A stretch of DNA of 64,000 bases from DASTCZ01 sp035308165 (GTDB taxonomy: Bacteria; Acidobacteriota; Terriglobia; Acidiferrales; UBA7541): assembly GCA_035308165.1 (NCBI GenBank), contig DATGHC010000021.1, positions 1 to 64,000 of the forward strand, read 5' to 3'. The stretch's first letter is position 1, and every line of letters starts with the position of its first letter. This document shows, in pieces, positions 1 through 8,790 of this stretch. A program made the translations under genes and the position numbers. Below the pieces are notes generated by a model. The model was not told the DNA's origin and ran no database searches. It was given only the letters and a program-made list of their open reading frames with translations.

Positions 1-226
1 TGGTGAAGATATTCGATTGGCGGTTTGGCATGCGCTGGCTGACGACTACGATTTGATTGGGGTCTTTGACGGGAATGGGGCGAAGCAAAACTGAGTTGAC
101 CACACTGAAAATGGCGGTATTGGCGCCGATGCCCAACGCCAGCGTGAGCACAGCTACCGCGGTGAAACCCGGATTCTTCCGCAGGGTGCGGAGGCCATAG
201 CGGATGTCTTGAACAAAAGTCATCAT
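1..226 (-). CDS. ADOP-type MacB-like permease, N-terminal fragment cut by window edge
   Basis: Reading the minus strand from the ATG at 226 (a second ATG follows at 223) gives about 75 residues beginning MMTFVQDIRYGLRTLRKNPG and containing the ADOP hallmark LALGIGANTAIFSVVN. That hallmark forms the first membrane segment (about residues 20-45) and leads into the first periplasmic domain (LLRPIPVKDPNQ). The frame is open to base 1, so the rest of the gene lies outside the window. It lies 27 bp downstream of the next permease gene and on the same strand, so it is probably the next cistron of the array. The family is clear from the N-terminus; nothing can be said about the missing C-terminal domains. 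Confidence 0.85.
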   Translation of the reverse strand, partial: MMTFVQDIRYGLRTLRKNPGFTAVAVLTLALGIGANTAIFSVVNSVLLRPIPVKDPNQIVVVSQRMPNRQSNIFT

Positions 227-253
227 GGTTCCATCTTCAGAGTAAAGCTTGAA

Positions 254-2674
254 CTATTCGTATCGCAGCGCTTCCAATGGATCTGCTTTGGTGGCGCGGC
301 GTGCGGGAACGAAGCTGGCCAGCAGCGCTGCGGCGGCAAGAATGAGGGCCGCTCCCACAAAAATCAACGGGTTCATCGGACCCGACCCATACAGACCGCT
401 GTTGGTCAGGCGGGCCATGGCGACGGCAGATGGAATTCCAATGGCAAGGCCCGCAGCGGCCAGCAAAGCGCCTCTGCGGATGACCAGGCCGAAAATGTGG
501 CGGCGCTCGGCGCCAAAGGCCATACGGATGCCAAATTCATGTATGCGCTCGGCCACGGCGAAGGCCACGATGCCATATACACCGACGACGGCAATGACCA
601 GCGCAATCATGCCAAGGATGGCGACCATTCCGGCTATCTGGGCGTTGCCCGCGAGCTGTTCGCTGATGGCGTCGTGCAGAGACATCACGGAAAATGCGGG
701 AAGCAGCGGATCAATTTTCGCGAGCTGCGCAGCGGAGGGCCGTGAGAGCGCATTGGGATCGCCCGAGGTGCGAATGGCGAAGAAACTTTCCGCTGCGGGG
801 GCTTGCGCGACGGGCCGGTAAATCACCGCTTCCGGAAGCGTGTTGGTCCAATCGTAAAGAACATCGCCGGTGACGCCGACAATTTCCAGCCACGGAGCGG
901 AAGAATCCGGGCGGCCAACTTTTATTCTTTTGCCGATCACGTTTTCGTGCGGCCAATAGCGTTCCGCAAGTCTCTGACTGACGAGTGCCACAGGTTGGGA
1001 CCCCTGACGGTCGTTGGTAGTGAACGCGCGGCCCGCTGCCATGGGTACGTGCATCGTGTTTGTGAAATCCGGAGAGATGGCCTGGGTCACGGCCCAGGGA
1101 GAATGCTCCAAGTCCGGCGAGGGCTTGCCTTCCATTTGAAAATAATCGAAAACCGTGCCGTTGTTGCTGAGTGGAAATGTGGTGAGCGCGGTGACGGATT
1201 GCGCTCCGGGAATCGCCGCGAAACGGTCCAGTGTGTCCCGGTAAAATCGAGCGCGGGCGGGGTCATCGGCGTAGCGCGTTGCCGGAAGATTTACAGCCAG
1301 AATCAGGACATGATCCGGATCGAATGGATCGCCCGAGTGCAGCAGTTCACGGAAACCGCCGACGAACAAACTTGCCAGAACCAACAAAACCATGGCCACA
1401 CAGATTTGCGCGATCACGAAAATACTGCGCAATCGCTGGCGCGATGAGCCGGATGTCGCGCCGCGGCCGCTTTCCTTGAGGGCTTCATTCAAGTCCGGGC
1501 GCGAAGTTCCGAGCGCGGGCATCGATCCGGCCAGCACTCCGCTCACCAGCGCGATCGCCAGTGTGAATGCCAGGGCCTGGCTATCCAATCCGATCCTGTC
1601 CCAGCCGGGAATTAGCCGCGTGATATCTGCTGGCATGGACCGCAACAGTAAATTCAGGCAGAACCCGGCGAACAACATGCTGGCCATCCCGCCGCTCAAC
1701 GCCAGCACAACATTCTCAGCGAGCAACATCCGCACCACTCGCCAGCGGCTTGCTCCCAGCGCGGCGCGGACAGCAATTTCGCGCTTGCGCACGCTGCCCC
1801 GGGCCAGTTGCAAATTGGCGACGTTGGCGCAGACGATCAGGAGGACCACACCGACCATGGCAAGAAGGATGACCATTGCACGGATCAGGATTGTGCCTTC
1901 AACAAATTCCGCAAGCGGCATTACATGTGTGCGGCGGTCTTTGTTGGTTGCAGGGTAGGCTTGCTCCAGTTGGCGGCCGATGGTGGACATTTCCGCTTCC
2001 GCTTGCGCCAGAGTGACTCCTGGCTTCATCCGTCCGAACACTTTCAAATCCCTTACCGCCCGGTCGGATTTCTGTTGTGAAGTCAGCGCCAGTGGAGTCC
2101 AGATGTCAGTGGGCGCGGGGAAATTCAAATCGCCGGCCATGACTCCGATGATGGTGAAGGGCCGGCCATCAAGATTTACAGACTGGCCGAGAATGTCAGA
2201 GGCGGCTCCAAAGCGGCGTTGCCACAAACCGTAGCTGATCAGAGCCACTTGATCGTGGCCCAACTGATCTTCGCCTTCAACGAAGGTGCGGCCCAGCGAG
2301 GGTTTCACTTCCAATAAATCAAAAAAGTTCGCCGTGACTTGCGCACCGAACACTCGCTCCGGTTCCGCGGTCCCGGTTAAATTTACGTTGCTTTGTTGAT
2401 ACGCGGCCAGATCATCGAAGGAATGATTTTGTGCTTTCCAATCGAAATAATCGGCGGTGGCCGCGGGGGCCTTTTGCCCAATGGCCACCGCTGCAAGCCT
2501 GTTGAGATTGGAGAATGGCAAAGGCCGAATGAGAAAAGCGTTTGCAACGCTGAAGATGGCGGTGTTGGCGCCGATACCGAGAGCCAGCGTCAGGACGGCG
2601 ATGGCCGTGAAACCGGGATTCTTGAACAGCATCCGAACGCCGAATCTCAGGTCTTGGAATACGCCTCGGAACAT
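254..2674 (-). CDS. ADOP-family ABC permease (MacB_PCD-FtsX-MacB_PCD-FtsX)
   Basis: The 806-residue membrane protein has the full ADOP architecture. There is one membrane segment at about 21-45 (NPGFTAIAVLTLALGIGANT). A periplasmic core domain (about 46-265) and a four-helix FtsX block (about 265-442, with the loop motif REIAVRAALGASRWR) follow. A second periplasmic domain (about 443-680) and a three-helix FtsX block ending in RRATKADPLEALRYE complete it. FtsX blocks of this type move substrate mechanically, driven by a separate MacB/LolD-like ATPase. The ATG at 2674 is preceded by GGGGGTG at a suitable distance. The ATPase gene at 2948-3649 lies upstream in transcription order, separated by 273 bp holding a promoter candidate. 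The C-terminal box reads TKADPLEALRYE instead of the MRVDP form of most neighbours. The substrate is unknown. Confidence 0.93.
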   Translation of the reverse strand: MFRGVFQDLRFGVRMLFKNPGFTAIAVLTLALGIGANTAIFSVANAFLIRPLPFSNLNRLAAVAIGQKAPAATADYFDWKAQNHSFDDLAAYQQSNVNLTGTAEPERVFGAQVTANFFDLLEVKPSLGRTFVEGEDQLGHDQVALISYGLWQRRFGAASDILGQSVNLDGRPFTIIGVMAGDLNFPAPTDIWTPLALTSQQKSDRAVRDLKVFGRMKPGVTLAQAEAEMSTIGRQLEQAYPATNKDRRTHVMPLAEFVEGTILIRAMVILLAMVGVVLLIVCANVANLQLARGSVRKREIAVRAALGASRWRVVRMLLAENVVLALSGGMASMLFAGFCLNLLLRSMPADITRLIPGWDRIGLDSQALAFTLAIALVSGVLAGSMPALGTSRPDLNEALKESGRGATSGSSRQRLRSIFVIAQICVAMVLLVLASLFVGGFRELLHSGDPFDPDHVLILAVNLPATRYADDPARARFYRDTLDRFAAIPGAQSVTALTTFPLSNNGTVFDYFQMEGKPSPDLEHSPWAVTQAISPDFTNTMHVPMAAGRAFTTNDRQGSQPVALVSQRLAERYWPHENVIGKRIKVGRPDSSAPWLEIVGVTGDVLYDWTNTLPEAVIYRPVAQAPAAESFFAIRTSGDPNALSRPSAAQLAKIDPLLPAFSVMSLHDAISEQLAGNAQIAGMVAILGMIALVIAVVGVYGIVAFAVAERIHEFGIRMAFGAERRHIFGLVIRRGALLAAAGLAIGIPSAVAMARLTNSGLYGSGPMNPLIFVGAALILAAAALLASFVPARRATKADPLEALRYE

Positions 2675-2755
2675 TGATCTTCACCCCCAGCGTCAGGTAC
2701 GAAGAAACGGCGATTCAAGTTCAAATGGACGGGCCACTCCCCTCGAAAACATACG

Positions 2756-2784
2756 AATAGAAGAGCAAGTCTTCGGCCTGTCAA
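2756..2784 (-). promoter_or_regulatory. Candidate sigma70-type promoter for the permease at 254-2674
   Basis: On the minus strand TTGACA (2779-2784) is followed after 17 bp by TCTATT (2756-2761), about 80 bp upstream of the ATG at 2674. It lies in the 273-bp gap between the ATPase stop and the permease start, one of the few long gaps in the array. The -35 is a perfect consensus and the -10 a moderate match. This is seen by eye only. Confidence 0.4.
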
Positions 2785-2947
2785 TCTACCTGTATCTGAT
2801 TGTATTAAAAGGCTTTAACCGTAGCAGAGTGACCGGCAAGTGGCGGTAATGCCCGATTATGGGACGGCCTGTCGCGAAAATGGATTCGTAGAATTGGCGC
2901 ACCGAGCCAGCGATCCGCAACGCACTGCAAAGTGGCTCAGTGAAACC

Positions 2948-3649
2948 TCAGGCCGAGGTGGCCACCGGTCGAGTTTCGTCCACCACCCAACCGTCTTTCA
3001 AGTTAATGATTCGCTGGCCGTAGGTGGCGTTTCTCTCCGAGTGGGTAACCTGAATAATCGTGGTGCCGGCATCGTTCAAGCGCTTGAAGAGCTGCATGAT
3101 TTCGTCGCCCTGGCCGGAATGGAGATTGCCGGTTGGTTCATCCGCAAGGATGAGTTTGGGGCTCATGACCACCGCGCGCGCCACAGCGACAAGCTGTTGC
3201 TGGCCGCCGGAAAGTTGATTGGGGTAGAGATCTTTCTTCCCGACGATATTGAAGCGGTCGAGGATGTCGCAGACCAGGCTGGTGCGCTCGCCGCGCGGAA
3301 CGTTTTTGTAAGAAAGGGGAATTTCGAGATTCTCGAAGACGGTGAGGTTGTCAATCAAGTGATAGCTCTGAAATACGAAGCCGATGTAGCGCTTGTGAAG
3401 CTCATTGCGTTGCTTGATGCTGAGCTTGTGGACGGGTTGTTCCACGAAGTTGTATTCGCCGGTCCATGCGCCGTCGAGCATGCCAATAATGCTCAGCAGC
3501 GTGGACTTGCCGGCGCCGGAAGGGCCCATGATGGTGACGAACTCGCCCGGATGGATGTCCAGGTTGATGCGCCGCAGAACGAAAAATTTCCCCGCGGCAA
3601 TGTCGTAAGACTTTTCAATATTGCGCAACTGAATGAGCGGCTCCGGCAT
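2948..3649 (-). CDS. ABC transporter ATP-binding protein, MacB/LolD type, variant D-loop
   Basis: The 233-residue cytoplasmic ATPase has Walker A GPSGAGKST (about 42-50), a Q-loop (FVFQSYHL), signature LSGGQQQ, Walker B LILADEP and an H-loop His in IIQVTHSE. It should power one or more of the flanking FtsX-type permeases. Two departures from the usual MacB pattern are visible: Leu follows the signature where Arg is normal (LSGGQQQLVAVARA), and the D-loop reads GNLHS where the family normally has GNLDS. The ATG at 3649 has a strong AAGGAGAGAG ribosome site. It lies between ADOP genes, downstream of the one at 3760-6180. The AT-rich leader carries near-repeats of GAGTARAATAG that may hold a promoter. 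The second ATPase in the array (11502-12224) has the canonical motifs. Confidence 0.93.
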   Translation of the reverse strand: MPEPLIQLRNIEKSYDIAAGKFFVLRRINLDIHPGEFVTIMGPSGAGKSTLLSIIGMLDGAWTGEYNFVEQPVHKLSIKQRNELHKRYIGFVFQSYHLIDNLTVFENLEIPLSYKNVPRGERTSLVCDILDRFNIVGKKDLYPNQLSGGQQQLVAVARAVVMSPKLILADEPTGNLHSGQGDEIMQLFKRLNDAGTTIIQVTHSERNATYGQRIINLKDGWVVDETRPVATSA

Positions 3650-3759
3650 AAACTCTCTCCTTGAACGTTCGCACTTTCGCCTGGGATCCCGGCGCTGAGG
3701 ACGCTTTCACTCGGCCGACTATTCTACTCGTCTATTCTATTTTACTCGCTTCCGTGACT

Positions 3760-6180
3760 TTACTCACTTCTCAGGGCGATTACCGGGTCCACGCGCATGG
3801 CGCGCCGCGCGGGGAGGTAACAGGCAACCAGCGCGACCAAGGTCAGCAGAACCGGCACACTAAGATACGTGAGGAGGTCGGTGGACGTCACCTGGAAAAG
3901 CAGCGATTGAATGAGTTGGCTCAGTGAATAAGCGCCGGCCAGACCGATGCCGATTCCCAAAAGCAGCAAGGCCATGCCGGTGCGGAGGACCAGGCGCATG
4001 ACGTCACGAGGCTGAGCGCCCAAGGCGATCCGAATTCCGATTTCCTGAGTACGCTGGGTCACCATGTAGGACATAACGCCGTAGATGCCGACTGCGGCCA
4101 GCATGAGGGCGAGTCCGGCAAATGCGCTGAGCAGAAAAACAGAAAATCGTCGGGGAGCGACGTTGTCATCCACGTAGGAAGATAATTCCCGCGTCTGCGA
4201 TAGCGGCAGATCCGGGTCAATCGATTTCATGATTTCGCGGACTGCCGGAAAAATTGTGGCCGCGTCGCCGGGCGCGCGAATCACCAGGGTCCCGCCGGAC
4301 CTCGGGCGCATGGCGTACGGCACAATCATTTCTTCGCGGGAGGGTTGGTCCACACCGTAATTCTTGACGTGGGCGATCACTCCAACGACCGTTGACCATA
4401 GCGGTTTTTCCGCGGTTCCATCCACAGCGATACGCTTCCCCAGGGGATTTTCACCGGGCCATGCGATTTGCGCCATCAAGCTGTCCACGATGCAGACGCG
4501 CTCGGATTTTTCGTCATCGTACCTGGTAAAAAATCTTCCCTGCACCAGGTGGGCGCCCATGGCACGCAATGCGTCGGGCGTCGCCACGGTAATGTCCACT
4601 GAGGGCATCTGTCCGGGATCTGTGATGCGTTTGCCTTCGATGGCGTAAGAAGTCTGGTTTCCGCCAAGCAGTGGGTTCATGAAACCCGCGGCCTGGACTC
4701 CGGGGACGGCGGAAATCTTGTCGACCAATTGTTGGGCGAATTGCCGCTGCTTGGCCAAGTCCTTGTACGTCGAATCCGGCAAGGTTATTGCCGCGGTCAG
4801 TACGCCACTGGCGTCGAAACCTGTATCGGCAACCAGGACGCGATAGAGGCTCTTGATGGTGAGCCCCGCGCACACCAGCAGAATCATGGAGAAGGCTACT
4901 TCCGCGACGACCAGTGCGGCACGAACGCGCTTCCGCCCGGCACTGGCGCTTCCGCCGCGGCCACCCTCCTTCATGGACTCATGGACGTCGGTGCGGGAAA
5001 CTTGCCAAGCAGGAAAGATGCCGAAGAAAAATCCGGTGAACAGCGACAAACCCAAAGTGTAAGCCAACACCAAACCATTTACCGAGACACCATCAATTCG
5101 AGGAACGTTGGAGGGGGCGGCCGAAGCGAGAGCGCCGGTCGCAAACCAGGCGATGCCCAAGCCCAACGTGCCGCCGGCGAGCGCCAGCAAAATACTCTCC
5201 GTCAACAATTGACGAACCAGCCGGGGGCGGCCCGCGCCGAGCGCGGTGCGAATGGCCATTTCGCGATGGCGCTCGGAAGCGCGCGCGAGCGTCAAGTTGG
5301 CTACGTTGGCGCAGGCAATCAGCAGGACAATTCCAACGGCGGCAAGCAAAAGCAGCAAGGACGGGCGGACATCACCCACGATGGCGTTCAGCAGGGAGTC
5401 CACGGTCACGCTGTGCTCAGAGTTTGAGTTGGGGTATTGCTTGGCGAGCCGGGCGGCAATGGTCTTCATTTCCGAGTTGGCTTGCGCCAGCGTCACGCCG
5501 GGCTTCAATCGTGCAATGGCGTAAATACCGGGATGCTCATCGCGATGACCCGGACCGCCCAGGGTGTCCTCATGGCGCCAGAGCGAACTGAAAAGGGAAT
5601 AATCCCTCCAGGAACCGTGAAACTTGGTATTCGGAACAACTCCGATCACCGTGTAAATCTCTCCGTCCAAAATCAGTTTCTTGCCGAGGACGTTCGGATC
5701 CCGTGCAAATTTTCCGGCCCAGTATCCGTCGCTGAGCAATACCACCGGGGCCGCGCCCACTTTGTCGTCGTCTGGAGTGAGCCCGCGCCCGAGGACAGGC
5801 TGGACTCCCAGGGTTGGAAGGAGGTCCGCGGTGATTTGTCGCATGCGCAGACGCTCGGCCTCTCCTTGGCCGGTCAGAACCACGGGCTGAAAGTTATAAG
5901 GCGCCATGCTCTCAAACACAGTGTTCATGGAGCGCCAATCGTTGAAGTTGGCCATGGAGATACTCATGTCGGGAATCTGCGGGGAAGATTCCGAGAGAAA
6001 GACCAGGCGGTCGGGCTGCTTGTAAGGAAGCGGGCGAAGAAGCACGGCATCCACTACGCTGAAAATGGCGGTGTTGGCGCCGACGCCGAGAGCCAGTGTG
6101 AGTACGGCAATGAGGGTAAAGGCCGGCCTCTTCGCCAGGACCCTAAGACCGTATCGAACGTCCTGCAAAAATGAGTTCAA
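3760..6180 (-). CDS. ADOP-family ABC permease
   Basis: The 806-residue permease begins with a TTG codon at 6180 (NSFLQDVRYGLRVLAKRPAF follows), preceded by GAGGTGG. The first helix carries LALGVGANTAIFSVVDAVLL. The first FtsX block has the loop HREMAIRTALGAGRPR and the second has QEIGIRIALGAQPRD. The protein ends PARRAMRVDPVIALRSE. Its first periplasmic domain resembles that of the permease at 12412-14820 (PLPYKQPDRLVFLSE start, Gly-rich linker GGRGGSASAGRKRVRAALV between helices), so these two may form a subtype separate from the QKAP/ADYFDWK subtype at 254-2674. It lies 97 bp downstream of the permease at 6278-8725 and 110 bp upstream of the ATPase gene at 2948-3649. Confidence 0.93.
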   Translation of the reverse strand: MNSFLQDVRYGLRVLAKRPAFTLIAVLTLALGVGANTAIFSVVDAVLLRPLPYKQPDRLVFLSESSPQIPDMSISMANFNDWRSMNTVFESMAPYNFQPVVLTGQGEAERLRMRQITADLLPTLGVQPVLGRGLTPDDDKVGAAPVVLLSDGYWAGKFARDPNVLGKKLILDGEIYTVIGVVPNTKFHGSWRDYSLFSSLWRHEDTLGGPGHRDEHPGIYAIARLKPGVTLAQANSEMKTIAARLAKQYPNSNSEHSVTVDSLLNAIVGDVRPSLLLLLAAVGIVLLIACANVANLTLARASERHREMAIRTALGAGRPRLVRQLLTESILLALAGGTLGLGIAWFATGALASAAPSNVPRIDGVSVNGLVLAYTLGLSLFTGFFFGIFPAWQVSRTDVHESMKEGGRGGSASAGRKRVRAALVVAEVAFSMILLVCAGLTIKSLYRVLVADTGFDASGVLTAAITLPDSTYKDLAKQRQFAQQLVDKISAVPGVQAAGFMNPLLGGNQTSYAIEGKRITDPGQMPSVDITVATPDALRAMGAHLVQGRFFTRYDDEKSERVCIVDSLMAQIAWPGENPLGKRIAVDGTAEKPLWSTVVGVIAHVKNYGVDQPSREEMIVPYAMRPRSGGTLVIRAPGDAATIFPAVREIMKSIDPDLPLSQTRELSSYVDDNVAPRRFSVFLLSAFAGLALMLAAVGIYGVMSYMVTQRTQEIGIRIALGAQPRDVMRLVLRTGMALLLLGIGIGLAGAYSLSQLIQSLLFQVTSTDLLTYLSVPVLLTLVALVACYLPARRAMRVDPVIALRSE

Positions 6181-6277
6181 ATGCCACCTCGTTTTACTGC
6201 CAGGAATGAGCGACGGGCTCGCTTCGTCGACCTATACAAGTAATAACGCACCCCAAGGGGTTGATGTTCCAGCATTT

Positions 6278-8725
6278 CTACTCGTGGCGGAGGGCGTTCA
6301 GCGGGTCAACACGCATGGCGCGGCGAGCGGGAATCCAGCAGGCGACAAAAGCAACTGCGACGAGGACCAATGAGACTTCGAGAAGGGTCAGCGGGTCCAG
6401 CGGGCCGATGCCAGTGAGGTAACTTCCGAGCAATGGCGCAAGCCAGAAGGACAGGGGAATGCCAATAGCTATACCGGCGGCAGTTAGGATCATGCCGCGC
6501 CCGACGGTGAGCCTCAGCACATTGCCCGGAAGAGCGCCCAGGGCCATACGAATTCCGATTTCGTGAGTGGATTCCGCGACGGAATAAGACATGACGCCGT
6601 AAACTCCCAGCGCGGAAAGCGCCAGTGCCAATACACCGAGTGCCGCCATCATCGCCGCGACATAGGCTATGTTGATGGTGGATTCCCGGATGATTTGCTC
6701 CATCGGTTTTATGTCCATCAGAGGCTGTTCGGGATCCACGGAAAAGACCGCGGACCTGATCGCCGAAACATAGGACTCCGGCCTGCCGGAAGTCCTCACC
6801 AGCAAAGACGAATAAGTGCGCGCAAATTGGTGATAAGGGCTGTAAATCATGAATCCCTTTTCAGGGTTCTGCCAATTCATGGTCACATCCGAAACGACAC
6901 CAACGATCGTCAGCCAGGGAGGTCTGGTATCTTCCGCGGCGCCAAATTTCACGCGATGGCCAATCGGATTGTCATTGGCCCAGTAGGCCCGGGCGAGACT
7001 GGCGCTGATCAAGGCGACCCGTTGGGCCCCGGCTGTGTCTTGATCCGTAAACTCACGGCCACGAATCAGCGGAATGCCCAGGAGTTGGAAATAATTCGCG
7101 CTCACACTTTCCGACGTGGCGTTCTGCGCATCCGCCGAATCGGTCCACGGATGGCCTTCAATGCTGAAAACATGCATTGAGTGGCCCACGGCATAAGGGA
7201 GGGAAGTTGTCGCGGCCGCACCTTGAATACCGGGAAGCGCCGAAATCCGGGTCAGTACCTGATCGAAGAATCCCGAAATCTGGTCGGGTTTGCTGTAGCG
7301 CTCGCCCGGAAGGTTAATTACCATGGTCAGCAGCGACTCCGGCCGAAGATTTCGATGAGCATTCGTTAAGTGATCGAAGGCGCGTACCAACAATCCACCG
7401 CCACCAAGAAGAATCACTGCAAGTGCAACTTGAAGGACCACCAGGAGGCTGCGCAGCTTTTGACGTATTCGGCCGGCGGAATTCGACCTGCCGCCTTCTT
7501 TAAGCGTGTCGGTCAGGCCAAAGCGAGTTGTGACAATCGCGGGCAACAAGCCGGCCAGTAACCCGGCAATAGCAGCCGCGCAGATGGCAAATGCCAGCGC
7601 CCTGAAATCCACGTGGACCTTGTCCCATCCGGCGATGGTCTTGCCGACGTCGGAAGGCATGTTGAGAAGGACAAGACGAACCGTCCATTGAGCGAAGATC
7701 AAACCGAGTGCCGCCCCGCCGAGGGCAATGAGTCCACTTTCCGTGAGCAATTGACGAATGACACGCCAGCGGCTGGCGCCCAGAGCTGAACGGATGGCGA
7801 TTTCCTTCATGCGGCCCGATCCCCGCACAAATTGTAAGTTGGCAATATTCGCGCAGATGAGCAAAAGAACGAATCCAACCGCGAGGAGAAGAAGGAGTGT
7901 GTAATTGTGCGCGTCGGTGCCGATGGAAAACAATCGCACGGGAGTCACCAACACGTGCCAGCCGCGCAGTGTAGAGGGATACGCGTCGCCCAGGCGGGAT
8001 TCAATCCCATTGATTTCCGCGTTCGCGCTTCCCACAGAGACTCCGGAATTCAATTTGCCCATCGCGAACATGGCGCGCCAGTCCCTGCGGGCCCAAAGGG
8101 GAGGATCGAGAGCCAGGGGCATCCAGAGATCGGCGGCGATGGGAAATCGAAATGATTCCGGCATTACGCCGATGACGGTAACCGGAGCGCCATCCACATG
8201 AATTGTTTGGCCGATTATTTGGGGATCGCCACCGAAGCGGCTGACCCACAGCGCGTGGCTTAAAACAATTACCTTGTCTTCGCCGGGCTTATTTTCTTGG
8301 GGAAGAATAGTCCGCCCCAGAAGCGGCTGAACGCCGCAAATCGAAAAAAAGTCGGACATCACCCGATATCCCTGGGCTTTTTCAGGAGTCCCTTCGCCCG
8401 TGAGACTCACCGAATCCCACATCCACAGTGTCATTGCACCCATGGACTTGGATTGCTGCTGCCAGTCGAGGAAATTGGCGGGTGCTACACCAATGTAATC
8501 ATCACCCGACTGGCCCGGTGCCTGCTCTCCCAGAATAATCAGGCGCTCCGATTCTGGAATGGGGAGCGGTTTGAGAAGGAGCGCGTCGGCAACACTGAAG
8601 ATGGCCGTGTTCGCGCCGATGCCCAAACCCAAAGCGAGCACGGCGATGGCCGTGAATGCCGGGGCTTTCAGCAAAGAGCGAAAGCCGTAGCGAATGTCGC
8701 GGGCCAGGGTTCCCATGGGCGGCAT
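6278..8725 (-). CDS. ADOP-family ABC permease
   Basis: The 815-residue protein starts MPPMGTLARDIRYGFRSLLK; either the first or the fourth codon (both ATG) could be used and neither has a convincing ribosome site. Features are the hallmark LGLGIGANTAIFSVADALLL, an FtsX loop KEIAIRSALGASRWRVIRQL after helix 2, a second FtsX loop HEIGIRMALGALPGN, and the terminal box PARRAMRVDPLNALRHE. The first periplasmic domain carries ANFLDWQQQSKS, related to the ADYFDWK and ANFADFREQ stretches in the permeases at 254-2674 and 8791-11232, marking these three as one subgroup. It is separated from its upstream neighbour by only 65 bp, so co-transcription is likely. Confidence 0.93.
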   Translation of the reverse strand: MPPMGTLARDIRYGFRSLLKAPAFTAIAVLALGLGIGANTAIFSVADALLLKPLPIPESERLIILGEQAPGQSGDDYIGVAPANFLDWQQQSKSMGAMTLWMWDSVSLTGEGTPEKAQGYRVMSDFFSICGVQPLLGRTILPQENKPGEDKVIVLSHALWVSRFGGDPQIIGQTIHVDGAPVTVIGVMPESFRFPIAADLWMPLALDPPLWARRDWRAMFAMGKLNSGVSVGSANAEINGIESRLGDAYPSTLRGWHVLVTPVRLFSIGTDAHNYTLLLLLAVGFVLLLICANIANLQFVRGSGRMKEIAIRSALGASRWRVIRQLLTESGLIALGGAALGLIFAQWTVRLVLLNMPSDVGKTIAGWDKVHVDFRALAFAICAAAIAGLLAGLLPAIVTTRFGLTDTLKEGGRSNSAGRIRQKLRSLLVVLQVALAVILLGGGGLLVRAFDHLTNAHRNLRPESLLTMVINLPGERYSKPDQISGFFDQVLTRISALPGIQGAAATTSLPYAVGHSMHVFSIEGHPWTDSADAQNATSESVSANYFQLLGIPLIRGREFTDQDTAGAQRVALISASLARAYWANDNPIGHRVKFGAAEDTRPPWLTIVGVVSDVTMNWQNPEKGFMIYSPYHQFARTYSSLLVRTSGRPESYVSAIRSAVFSVDPEQPLMDIKPMEQIIRESTINIAYVAAMMAALGVLALALSALGVYGVMSYSVAESTHEIGIRMALGALPGNVLRLTVGRGMILTAAGIAIGIPLSFWLAPLLGSYLTGIGPLDPLTLLEVSLVLVAVAFVACWIPARRAMRVDPLNALRHE

Positions 8726-8790
8726 ATTACTCTATGTGCCATCCCATAGGTAAGCTTTCGGGAGGTGGGAGGTTTATGGGCTTGAAAGGA

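Noticed and set aside
249..821. Long plus-strand frames opposite the ADOP genes (for example 249-821, 10351-11181, 16484-17404, 20173-21189)
   Set aside because: They mirror strong minus-strand genes with clear family motifs, show no domain of their own and read as low-quality antisense translations.
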